DNA of 64,000 nt, taken from contig NC_136012.1 in the NCBI RefSeq assembly GCF_048128805.1, forward strand, positions 10,576,621-10,640,620. The letters run 5' to 3'. Below the pieces are notes generated by a model, which saw nothing but the letters and a program-made list of their open reading frames with translations, was not told the origin of the DNA and ran no database searches. This document shows positions 24,393 through 35,605 of the stretch, in pieces. The stretch comes from Centroberyx gerrardi (lineage: Eukaryota; Chordata; Actinopteri; Beryciformes; Berycidae). The first letter of the stretch is position 1. Every line of letters starts with the position of its first letter. The position numbers were made by a program, and so were the translations under genes.

Positions 24393-26995
24393 CCATATTC
24401 GGGGCCATGAATGGTTGCCGTGGAAACTACATCCTCCAGTGAAGCGGTAGGACATTGGTAGGAGTCGTGGTGACAGTGCTTGTGCTGATGGAGAATAATG
24501 CTGCAAGCTCTCTCTCTCTCTCTCTCCCTCTCTCTGTCTGGTCTAGCCACTCTCCCCTAGCAACAGCAGCCTCATACAGCCTTCTCTCTTTCCCTCTTTC
24601 CCTTGCACTCCCTGCCTCTGTCAGTCACTCTTCTTTACTCATTGTCACTTTCTTCCCCTACAGCCAATGTCCATCTCTTCCCTGCCTTCCCATCCACCTT
24701 AACCTTCATTGCTCTCTCTCTCTCTCTCTCTTCTGTTTCTGTTCAATCCCTTGCTTTGCAACCATCCCTTCTCTCTCTCTCTCCCTCTCTCTCTCTAGGG
24801 GATGATTCCAATTCTGCACAGTTCTCGCTGAATCCCTATGTGCCCTTGGTTTAGAGACAGAGCCGTGAAATGGAGGGAGAGAGAAAGAGGAGAGAGATAG
24901 GGAGGAAGCGAGGAGAGAGTTAGACAGCATGCAGAACCCTGATTTCATTAATGTGAGTCTGTTAATCTGGGCGTGGGCTGCACTCCATCTGTCACAGCAG
25001 GAGCAGCACACAAAGCAGGCAGCCAAAACACACACACACACACACACACACTCACACAAAGACACAAAACAAAATGTGCATGCGCACACATAGAACTACA
25101 CAAACACGCACACACACACTCTCTAAACCAGGGGAAGAAACAGGGGCGTTGTCGGCTGTGGCTCCTTGTCTCACATCGAGGCAAAAAATAGACTGTGAGG
25201 CAAAACAGCACCCTGTAGGTATAACACCCAGGTGGAAACAATCCTGTCGACAAACCAAACTCCCACAAACCAACTCTCCATACACCCATATACTCCTGTT
25301 CCTCACCTAAGGACAGCGGTCCGCCTAACAAACAAGAAGATTTAGTTATAAATAGCACAGCCTATGACTCATTCAGTGATGTGACAGGCCACATTGAATC
25401 AATATCTCCATTTCTCTCATTTCTGGGGCTTAACACAGGTCTTCACATGGTAAACAGAATCAACCTGAAAGTCCAAAAAGAATCTTTCTCAATCTTGTTC
25501 CCCAGTAAGGCAGCTCCAGAAATAAGTGCTTTTCACATTTTTTGACATGCTTAACCCAGAATTATCCTTAGTCCTATGCCAAAAGATGACCTGAGGCTAA
25601 TTTAGCCCTTTTTTTGCATTGGAACGGTCAGCCTTAAGCTAGTAATGCTATTCTTAACCCTGCTCAGAAGGGGCTAAACAAGGGGCAGCCGGCCCTTACG
25701 AAAATCAAGGTTAGCCGTGTATGCAATGTGTGACTGTGAAAACTTAGATAACCCTTGGCAATTAGGTTTCTGGTATGCAGTTAACCTACAAGAGCAAAAT
25801 GCATTGCTAAAAGCCCAATAGAGAAATATATAAATAAAAAAAAACATGTTGTTCCAAACCTATTCTTTGATCGTCATCAGACAACAGACATCTTCCCAAA
25901 TGTTACCAGCTCTCCAAGTTAGTCATATAGTAATTTTAGAACTGCCACTCCTTAATTTGGCCCATCTAACATCCTCACTTAATTCCCCTGACCTGCCTCT
26001 GTACCCCCAACATGAAAACTCCACTACCTGTTCTCTCTCTCTCTCTTTTTCTCTCATTCTCTCTCTTTTCTCTCTCTCTCTCTCACCATCCCTCGTATTT
26101 TCAAATGCCTGCAGGCTGTACGTCCTAAGCCAAGACAAGAAATCGATGGCAGAGTGGAGGAGGCTGTGTGTGTATGTGTGTGTGTGACAGTGGATGAGAA
26201 GAGACAAGGAGGGAGTGTGTGGGTAGTTTGTCAGCCTGCCCAGCCCACCGCCTCCTGTCTATAACAGACACAGGGCCAGGTCATCTCCACACTCTTAATT
26301 ACAACAAATCACCTCTTTATCTGTACTGTAATTGCACCGTCATCCTCACCCCAGTCCTCTCTCTCTCTTTTTATATCTCTCTGTCTCGTTCTCTTAACTC
26401 TCATTTTCTCTGCTCGGTTCCCTCCTTTCTGTTTATTTCCCTTTTACTCTTTTTTGCCCCCATTTCCTTGTCATTTTGTGGAAAGTCAACAGTTTACAGC
26501 CAAGTTCTTCTTAACTCACATATGTTATAGAAGGCACTGACATGGACTATGCAGTGCATCTTCATCGTCATAATTTGTATGATAATTAAGTCAAGAGGTG
26601 AAGGATGAGGAGACCAAGACCTTGCTCATCAAACCCAACACAGAGTCATGGCAGTTAGAGACAAATGCATGGGCACTTGCCACCTGACTGCATTAATGCC
26701 ATTCAAAGAACAGCAAGGGTATGTGTGTTTACTATGTATGTGTGTGTAGATGTGGTTTTAGTAAGTGTGTGAGTGAATAAAAGAGCAAGGGAGTGAGAGA
26801 GAAATCCACAATAAAGAGAGAGGGAATGTAATTATGTTTTAGTAGTCTTCTCTAATGTGTTCTCTAATGTTTGTCCTCTGTGGCTCAGTGGTTTATGCCT
26901 CTGTAAACATCCTGATGATAATCAAATCAACTATTGACTCTCTCTCTCTCTCCCCCCCTCCCTCTCTCTATTGTCTCCTTTCCTGTTACAGAGAG

Positions 26996-27099
26996 CAGAG
27001 ATATCCATCTACGCCTACATAACACATGTGATTTCCTGTCCCTGCGGTAGCGGGAAGTTTGAGGAGTGGGTCAAGGCGATCTCGTAGCGGATATCTCTG
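26996..27099. other. 104-nt foldable sequence (long-stem hairpin)
   Basis: CAGAGATATCC (26996-27006) pairs perfectly with GGATATCTCTG (27089-27099), followed by a CTACG/CGTAG stem. Inside are CACATGTG, a CCCTGCGGTAGCGGG hairpin and a TTGA…TCAA hairpin. It could be a structured RNA or a short MITE. It lies 450 bp from constant exon 2. Confidence 0.4.
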
Positions 27100-27549
27100 T
27101 ATTACTCACTTTATTACTCTCCCTTGGTTTGATAAGCTTTGCAGGAATGCACTTGGTATAAAATGGTCTTAGCCATGCTGGTAGACAACATCTGTCATAG
27201 TTTTGCCTGTCTCATGGAATGTTTGCGTCTTGGGTCGCGGATTAGCACTATTATTATTTTTTCATGTGAATATGATATTAGTTAAGTACTAGACCAGGTC
27301 CCTGTGTGTCAAATATAGCTGTTCTTTCGTTAATTTAAGTTTTGTTGGTGGTATGCCCTGATGTGGTCAAGGTTATGCTTGAACATACTTTGGACATTTG
27401 ACTTGAGTAATATCTTTTTTTTTGTTTGTTTGTTTTTTCTGTGCATATGCCAGTATAGGTGATTCTATGTGTAGTTTAAGTTGGACCGGGTCAGTCTGGG
27501 ACTGGTCTGGGTCAGAGTGGGTCGACTGACTCTGGGTCAGTCCTCTTAC

Positions 27550-27635
27550 CAGCAGCGCTGGACACGGTAGGCCAGTTCTGAACCAGAACCCCCTGGGCTC
27601 CCTGCATCACTGAGGACTCCTCCATGTGCACCGAG
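27550..27635 (-). CDS. Protocadherin alpha constant exon 2
   Basis: An 86-nt exon with acceptor TTCCAG directly above 27635 and donor G|GTAAGA below 27550. The first base completes the split serine codon from exon 1, then it reads SVHMEESSVMQGAQG and on to NWPTVSSAA, ending one base into a glycine/aspartate-type codon. This matches the second constant exon of vertebrate Pcdh-alpha (SVHLEE…QWPTVSSA). It forms part of the shared cytoplasmic domain. Confidence 0.95.
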
Positions 27636-27886
27636 CTGGAACACAAAACACACAGGCATGCAGATGTTACACACTGGAAAGATATTTTCATACACACAGA
27701 CACATTTATCCTATGTTGAAATAAGCTGTACAAAAAAAACAACCACGCACACACATAATTTAGTGTAATGGTAGACTCTGTATTATGGCTGTCCCATATA
27801 ACTGCAGCATAAGCTTCCACAGACCCAATCCTCTCCCCTCCACATGCTTCCTATAATACACAACATTACAAAATTAAAACCTGGAA

Positions 27887-27890
<4 letters not shown>

Positions 27891-27927
<37 letters not shown>
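27891..27927. repeat. (GT)n microsatellite
   Basis: Uninterrupted GT repeat upstream of constant exon 2. Confidence 0.9.
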
Positions 27928-27928
<1 letters not shown>

Positions 27929-29206
27929 AAGGGGGTGTGGGGGTTGGGTGGTGGTGAACACCATTGCAGGAATGTAACTTTGAGATTAGGATTAAACTAT
28001 TCACCCTACATATTCCTACCATTCTCTGGATTAGGGATTACAGATGGACGTTCTTACATTTTCACACCCGCCCTGTGGGATTTCAACACCCTCCCCTCTA
28101 CTGAAAAACACCCTGCTCTCTGCTGTGCTAAAAAACAGCCAAAGGGATGCTGCAAATGCAGTCTCTCTCCCTCTCTCGCCGTCTCTCTCACTTCCATAAA
28201 AGGAAGGGATTTCATTCTCAAACTGCAAGCTCTGAGTATGAGGTTTTAATCATGTGAAGGTCCAGGTGAAATTTGTGTCACTTTTCAAAGGCTCACTGCT
28301 TTCATATATGATCCACCCATGGAGGGCAAAAACTCTCTGAATAGTAACATTCAGAATGTTGGGTGTTGGCAAAGGATTAAGGACCTCTCAATCTAGTTTT
28401 GTTTTAGCAGAAAGAACAGTGAATTATGGGACAGCATGCGTGTGTGTGCATGCTATGGCACTACACAGAATATGCCCAGAAATCCCCAGATAAATATATA
28501 AACCTGCCCATATGGTCTATAGAGCATTGCTCTAACTCTCAACCCCTATCTGCTGCTGTTCCATTTTAATCCACCTGCCCACTCCTCTCTCCATTGTCCC
28601 TGAGTCTAAAACTGGGTCTCTTGAAGTTTAAACTTTCACTTAGGTCAGCTGAGTGCTGTTGATCCAAATCTCTGTCTCTCTTTCTCTTTCTAGCTGTATT
28701 GGGTTATGCTTTTTCATCTCCTTTTTCACATGCAAGACAGTCTTCATGTATATATTTCAGATTAGTTCTTTTCTCTTGATCTTTAACATCCTTTTATAAA
28801 ATGATATACACACAATGGAAAGGAGGAAAAATTCTCAGAGTAAGAATACTGAGATACTGGAATAAAAAATATAGAAAAAAAATACAAATAGGGGAAATAA
28901 ATAGAGACACTGGGAGAGAAGGAAAGGGGAGAAAATGGAATCACCACCATTTTAAGTATGGCTCTTGCTGTGTTTGAGCTTAGTGTGTGTCTGTGTGCTA
29001 TGTGTGTGTGTTTGTGGGGTCAAGGTCAGACAATTACAGACTTGTCCCCATCCTCTCCTGGCTCCTCTTTTATCTGATTCCTCCTTCATCTCTCCTCCTC
29101 TTGTTTCATCTCTCCCTTCCCTCATCTCCCCCTCTCTTTCCACCTCAGCCATTTTTCATCCTGTATTTCTATTTTGTTTCTATATGACAGTATTATTTCT
29201 GAGTGA

Positions 29207-29208
<2 letters not shown>

Positions 29209-29258
<50 letters not shown>
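29209..29258. repeat. (GT)n microsatellite
   Basis: About 25 GT units in the intron between constant exons 1 and 2. Confidence 0.9.
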
Positions 29259-29263
<5 letters not shown>

Positions 29264-31372
29264 GTCTTTGTGTTTATGTGTGACGGTTGTGTGAAGAGGT
29301 GAGTAGTGATTTGGTGAAGGAGGCCATTTTAAATGCTGCTAAGCACTGGAGTCATGGAGATGCACTGATCAATTATTAATGGTGAACACTGGACTGATAA
29401 TACGCTTTTCAGCTAATGCCAGTCTTGATTTCTCTCCCTCATCATCTCACTTTCTCCTGTCTGTCACCACAAGCCTCTTCCTTGTCTGCCAGCGTTAACA
29501 CATTCCCATCTGGCTTACTTTCTTTTTCCATATCATAGCTACAGCGATCACAAAATGAATCCATAGACTAGCTTCTAACAAAGTGCAATTAGGGGGAAAT
29601 TCTGTGCATTCCATTAAGGGCTGAAATTAAATAGGTCAATGCCATTGGTGTTTGGGTGTGATTTATAAAATCTCCTATAAATGTTTCAAACAAGCTCTGA
29701 TCATGTCAGAGTATAAATAGATGAAAAGACAGTGGGGCTTGGTAATGGGGAATTGGGGATAGTCAAGTTAAAAGGCATCAGTGCTAGTGAGTGACTAGAA
29801 AGATTTAATACGTTAGACTGGTTCACCCAAGCACATTAACTCTTATTAAGCCCTGCTGTAATTATGAGGGAATCTGTAACATTAATGACACTCAGATGGT
29901 ACACTCTTATTAATCTGACACACATGCACGAGTGTGCACACATGAGTGCATACACATGCTCGCACACAGACATGCATAATGGAAGTACACATGCTGAGTA
30001 AATCACATTATGTGACTCTGCAGTTTGATATCAACTTAGACAAAGGAAGCAGGCCTGCATTATTGGATACTGACTGGGCAGAAGCACTACAGTTCAAATA
30101 CAGATCAGATCAGTGCACATAAAGTAACACATACTGTGAGACATGCACAACATACACAAACATACACATACTGTATAGGCCTCTGCAGACCCATGTCTCT
30201 GAGCAGCAACAGACAGACGCTGTTTAGAGCTGTGAAAGCATTGTCCATTCTGTCATTTCATGTGGCCGTCATCTCTGCCATAATGGCGCCATAGCCACAG
30301 GGATACCCTTGTGTGCGTGTGTGTTTACATATGTATTGTGTTTATCTGTGTGTGTCAGAGAGAGAGGGGCAATGACAGATGACCTACTTATGTTTTCCCT
30401 GACGGAGGGACTGGTTAGCCAGTCCTATACATATATATACTGTATATACTGTATATACACACACATTATATCATTGTTCTTCGGGGGGATACAGCACTAC
30501 AAACCTGCCTATTTGCAGTGGGTTGATCTGGTTCACTTGGCTAGCTCCATCTTGTTAAGCCTGGCACTGCTTGTTAACTTGCCCCTACCTCATTAGCATG
30601 ACCCTTGATTGGGTCAGGCCCCACTGATCCCACAGCGGGTAGTAGCCCAGTGCCTTATGGGTAATGTGATCCCTGGTGTGGTGATGCGGCAATCCCCATG
30701 TCCCTGACAGGCCAAGTTTCCACCTGACTACCTCCCCTCCGTCCATCACTGACCCCCTGCTTACCCTTCCCTCCCGCCAGCTCTCCATCTGTCTAATGGC
30801 TATGTTGAAAGAGACATGTCCTACTGCACATCTCTTTACTATCTATCTCTCTCATATGGTCACTCATATTTCACAGTCCATTGTTTTCAAGGATAATAGG
30901 ATTGCATAGATACATATATATTTTGACATCTCACTGAATCTCTACCTGTCCACCTGTTCTAGTACTGTATGTGCAGTCCAGACAAATAAATATACGTTCA
31001 GAAAACTCAGTGTAATGCGAAGGACATAAAAGTAAAATTCCTTGTAAATTCTATGCACTTGGTATATCAAGATAATAATGGATTTGTTTTGTTAGGAAAT
31101 ATAAATCAGTAGGGAAATGGTACAGGATACAGTTATTTGCTTAGGTCTTCATAATGTGAGTGTCAGTTGGGGCCATAGTGTGCTCTTTCACAAATCGTGG
31201 TGGATGAAAGTGGCTGGTGAATTAGGTATGTTGATTTCCATCGCCATTTCAGTGGGAGTAGTAGCTCATGACTTGGGTATAATGCATGGAATACTGGTGA
31301 ATTATGAATGGTGAACTAAAGTAATTACAGATACTTAGTGCAGAGTGACAGGAGAGATTTTTTGGGGCTTAC

Positions 31373-31437
31373 CTCTGCATTACGCCTCCTGCTCTCAGGG
31401 AGGCTGAGTATCGCCAGTCTGCATTAGGCGCCTTGGG
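31373..31437 (-). CDS. Protocadherin alpha constant exon 1
   Basis: A 65-nt exon too short for ordinary ORF calling. It follows a CT-rich tract and CAG acceptor (31440-31438) and ends at an AG|GTAAGC donor. It translates as PKAPNADWRYSASLRAGG followed by VMQ plus two bases, closely resembling the start of the mammalian Pcdh-alpha constant region (PNPDWRYSASLRAG). Its phase-0 start accepts every variable exon in the window, all of which end in phase 0. It is the common cytoplasmic entry exon for all isoforms. Confidence 0.95.
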
Positions 31438-34400
31438 CTGCAAGAGAGAGAAAGGAACTGAGTCTTAAGTACTGCTCAAAATCACACAAGCAAAACCCAA
31501 TACCATCTCATTAATAAATTATGGCGAGAACTGCTAGAGCATGCATAGCACGCACGCGCATACACAAACACACACACACACACACACATTCATCATAACA
31601 GTGACAGCTTGCTCCTGCGTTTGGAGAAAAGTGAGTGATGAGTTGAAGCTTGTAGCGTGGCTCGTCTCCTCCCACCTCTCACTCCCTCTCCTCCTCCCTC
31701 TCCCTCCCTAATTCCCTCCGTGTCCTTTGAGAAAGTATGACTTTGAGAGATCTTACTCCTCCAGCCCACTGACCCCGGCTCTGTGACACATAGGCCCTGA
31801 GGCTACTCGTCCCGGGTTAGTCCACTCAGGCTAGATGGTACAGTCTGTTACCATGGAGACCCTGCAGAACTCTCACATCGCTGTACGTGCTGATAGACTC
31901 CATTAGAGGCTGCAGTGTCCACCTGTCTCTCTCCCTCCCTCTTCATTATGCTTTCAAAGTGAGACGCTGTCATCACAAAATTACTGAGCTATGAAGATGT
32001 TTTTCTGTGACAGTAGGTAATAGCATGTTTCTCTAAACCACCTCCACCCTTTTCTGTATTTTTCCTTTCCACCGCACCCCCCCTCCCTTCCTCTGCTCTG
32101 CCTCTTTATATTCACCACCCTCTTTCCCTTGCTGTTGAGTTCTTTCCCTGTGTTATATCCTCTTTACCCTGATCAAAACCTGGAGTGTCACTAGCATGCA
32201 GTCCGCCTGAGTCGGCCTGACAGATCTTACCATGGTAACTGTATGTAGCCCGCTCCACATCTTACCCTCCACCCACCGCTCTCCATCATTTGTCTCCTGT
32301 GAAGGTCACAGGTGGAGGAAGGGGAGAAGGGGGAGGGGAAGGAGATATCACTTTAACCCCCTCGGCTCTGCATCTAGACACAGATGCATCACAAGAGAGG
32401 GACACCACACCACCACAACCTCTGCGTGTCTGCTGGCGATTCAACTCTTTGGTGACATGAGATGAGATTCTAATTGCTGGGTTTCTAGGGTCTTTCTATT
32501 ACCACAAATACATAGAGATACAAATATATATATATATTGGACCATGCTCAAAAAACCAGATCAAATGAATGTGGACTGAAATTCATTGGTGGTTGATATT
32601 CTTCTATATGATCGTGCTCACAGTGCAGCAAAATGGGCTGTTAACCTAACCGCATAACTAAAATGAGATTACATTTGCTCTAATCTCAGCCTAAACCATT
32701 GATAGAGCTAAACCAATCTGACAACCAGTGAAAATACTCACTTCTCCCTGCCTTGCAGTTAATAGGAGACCCATTTCCTTTCAAATCTATATGACAGATG
32801 TTCACTTGCTGTTGAAGCTGCATTGACCTCTCTGAGTCTGCAGTGGACATTCATCACCCTTGAAATCCAATATTTGGTCTTAATGAGAGAGGCCTGGTAT
32901 CCCTCCTGGAGTCATTCAAACAGAGCAAAATGTCTACAGGGACACAGAGCACTCCACACTGCAGCATCTGAGACACTCATCAATACAGGAACCAGACCAG
33001 TAATCAGTAATTTGAAGATAATCAAAACGCAATCGGTAGCTGAGGAATCATGTTCAGGTTGATATTAAGGAAGGAAATGTTATTATTGCCCTAAAATCAC
33101 AGTTAAACAAAGGCCACTAGCTTAATTGTACATTTTGTACCATGGACAAGGAGAGAGAAAAAACATTCAAAATGAGGCCAGATTGTCCGGAAATGGGACT
33201 AAACGGCTTTGCTAAGTGTTTGCCCTGCTGTGGCATGGCAGTGGCCGAAGGGAAATTGGTCTGCATGGCCGTATGGTGTGTATGGGGGTAAAAGAAAACA
33301 GACACACACTAGCACTGCAGGTTAGACACAAGCATCTGGAACCTAAACATGTCCGCAGTCTGATACACTCCCAAGGGAAGACATACACACAGACATTCAC
33401 AGGAACAAATAGAGACTCAGAGGAAAGTGTAGAATATTACCAGCCCACACTCAGTATATGTAAATAAAAATCTGATTCATAGTGATAATGAGAAATTAAT
33501 TAATTCTGTTTTATCATTTGAGAGGGAGAGACCAAATTTTGGGGAGAGAAAAATTCCCTTGGGTTTTCAGTCTATTCCGTCCCTTGCCTGGCTGCATATT
33601 GTAAATCAGGGAATAAACAACACCCTAGGTTTGGCCTCTCTCATCTCTCTTTCTCTCTCTTCCTTCTTCCTTCTCTCTGCCTCTGAATGGACACTCCTTG
33701 CATGGATACAGAGCTCACACCTCCGCCATCAACACATTGTCCAATCACCTTCCATCCCCCCGCCTCATCTTCACAGAGCCGACCAATCCAGGCACGGCAT
33801 TGAGAAACACGTCGCTGCCAGTTAATTACATAGCAAGAGCAAACATGACTGGCATTTAATGAGGAAAATGCCGGGGGATAACGGAACAATTACTTTAAAT
33901 ATTACTTTATTTCTCCTTTTATCACATATTTTCTCTCTATCCTTTTTTGCACTGTACAACCCCATAGAGGCTGTAGGGCAAACATGATTGTGTAGAAAGC
34001 AAATGGTGATTGTTTGATCCTAATACTGTTTGTTTTACTACAACCAGAGACTATGCAAACAACTCGGTGCATATTGTCATCAACCTTTTACATGGGAAAA
34101 ATACCATGAAACTCAGTGAATTAAGTACAAGTACTGATCTAAATCCAACTCAGAGACTCTCTGCCTCATTCCTGCCATCTTCACCAATTCTCAAACTGTG
34201 GCTGATTGCTCTGTACCAGAGAGGTACGTGACCCGAAGGGGAGATTTTGGTGCAGTGGGACTGGCGGCCCTCTGGTGAGGGCTGCACTAATGCCCAGACT
34301 GTCCCTCTGTCCAGAGATGACCACTGAACGCCCACTGGACTAGAACGATGTGGCACATTGCCCACAGTGGACCAATAAGACTGGGTATGTGAGGTCACAA

Positions 34401-34675
34401 GTGAACAAGTTACTGAAGCTCCTCAGAGCATGAACTAATCCTCTGAGAGATGTCTCCCTTGTCTCCCTTTGTACAAAGTACTCCAAACCCACTGGCCCAC
34501 TGAAATAGCATTCAGCATTCATAACATTAGAATTCTCAGTTAAGGGCATCCTGGTGACTCAGTCTAAGGTGGTCTAAGGTGAATACCATACAGTGATGTC
34601 CTGGGTATGAATTTGTCACGCCCCCCATTTCCCACTCTTTCCTGTCTCTCTTCACTAGACTATGTAATCAAAAGG

Positions 34676-34676
<1 letters not shown>

Positions 34677-34712
<36 letters not shown>

Positions 34713-34741
34713 GATAGAGAGAGGGAGCGAGGGAGAGAGAG
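34677..34741. repeat. (GA)n microsatellite, imperfect
   Basis: GA repeat with a few interruptions (GACA, GATA, GGGAGC). Confidence 0.9.
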
Positions 34742-34918
34742 GATGGTAACAAAAAAGAGTGACATCAGGAATAGGAGGAGAGAGACATGCTCCCTGAATA
34801 TACATGAGGAAGAGCATTTTGATGACAGCTCTCTGAACAACTGTGGAGGAGAGAAGCACATAAACCTCTGATACCCTGAATCATCAGAAACAAACAACTC
34901 TCTAGCAAGCCAGGAATG

Positions 34919-34920
34919 AA

Positions 34921-34963
<43 letters not shown>
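34919..34963. repeat. (CA)n microsatellite
   Basis: CA repeat with one ATA interruption near the start. Confidence 0.9.
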
Positions 34964-34964
<1 letters not shown>

Positions 34965-35605
34965 GCCATCCACCACATATAGCAGAGAGCAGAGTGTACC
35001 CACCCACCCACTCAAGCAAACACACAATCCAGAGAAGCTACCCACACTTATGTATTCCAGCCTCCTATCTAACATTAAGATAAAGACTTGACAATTCAAA
35101 GTACATAAAGTACAAATCAGTAAAGTTATTAATAGATGCATAAACATAAACAAAATGTACTGCATCTCTTCCCTCAACCTTACGCATTCCCTACAGATAA
35201 TATCACAATGGATTGAGAATACTAATAGCATTAAGAGAATCCTGGGAGTGGCACTCCAATTTTGACTTTTGTTTTCCTTTTTTTAAAGAGACAGGTTGTA
35301 TACAAATGAATAAATGCTTGATAAATGGTCACATTTACCAATTAACACTAAAAATAATACATGTAAAAATCCAGGAGGGAAATGCTTTACTTAAAAAATC
35401 ATAATCCAGAAAAATAGATTAAAGGCATCTGCAGCTTCAGAACCCTAAATGTCAACTGCTATCCTTCCGCAACAACACCACCCTAGAGCAAATCCTGAAC
35501 CATAACTCACTAAGAGTTTTTCTTTTCTGGCTTGTGCTCTGTGTGTCATTAGTGGTTGTGAGGCGCTCTAAAATGACAAAGACACAGATACACCCGGACA
35601 CACAC

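Larger units (their letters stand above)
17207..27549 (-). other. Intron between constant exons 2 and 3
   Basis: 10.3 kb, the largest intron in the window. It has no coding frame I can support. It holds two inverted-repeat elements (18083-18767 and 20492-20832), the foldable sequence at 26996-27099, CT-rich microsatellites around 24340-24800, and a low-repeat stretch at 17450-17720. In mammals the HS7 enhancer lies in the corresponding intron. Confidence 0.6.
27636..31372 (-). other. Intron between constant exons 1 and 2
   Basis: 3.7 kb with no coding signal. (GT)n tracts lie at 27891-27927 and 29209-29258. The unique-looking stretch near 29300-29780 is rich in TAAT and ATTA words. Confidence 0.6.
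31438..35605 (-). other. Intron between the C2 variable exon and constant exon 1
   Basis: 4.2 kb with no coding signal. It contains (GA)n at 34677-34741, (CA)n at 34919-34963 and 31568-31588, and a low-repeat, possibly conserved stretch near 33740-33900. Confidence 0.6.

Noticed and set aside
22289..25358. Many Ser/Leu-, Cys/Val- or His/Thr-rich frames
   Set aside because: Translations of (CT)n, (GT)n and (CA)n repeats.
35549..35605. Read-through C-terminus of the C2 exon
   Set aside because: The frame crosses a GT donor in the same phase-0 position as the other variable exons, so this is intron.
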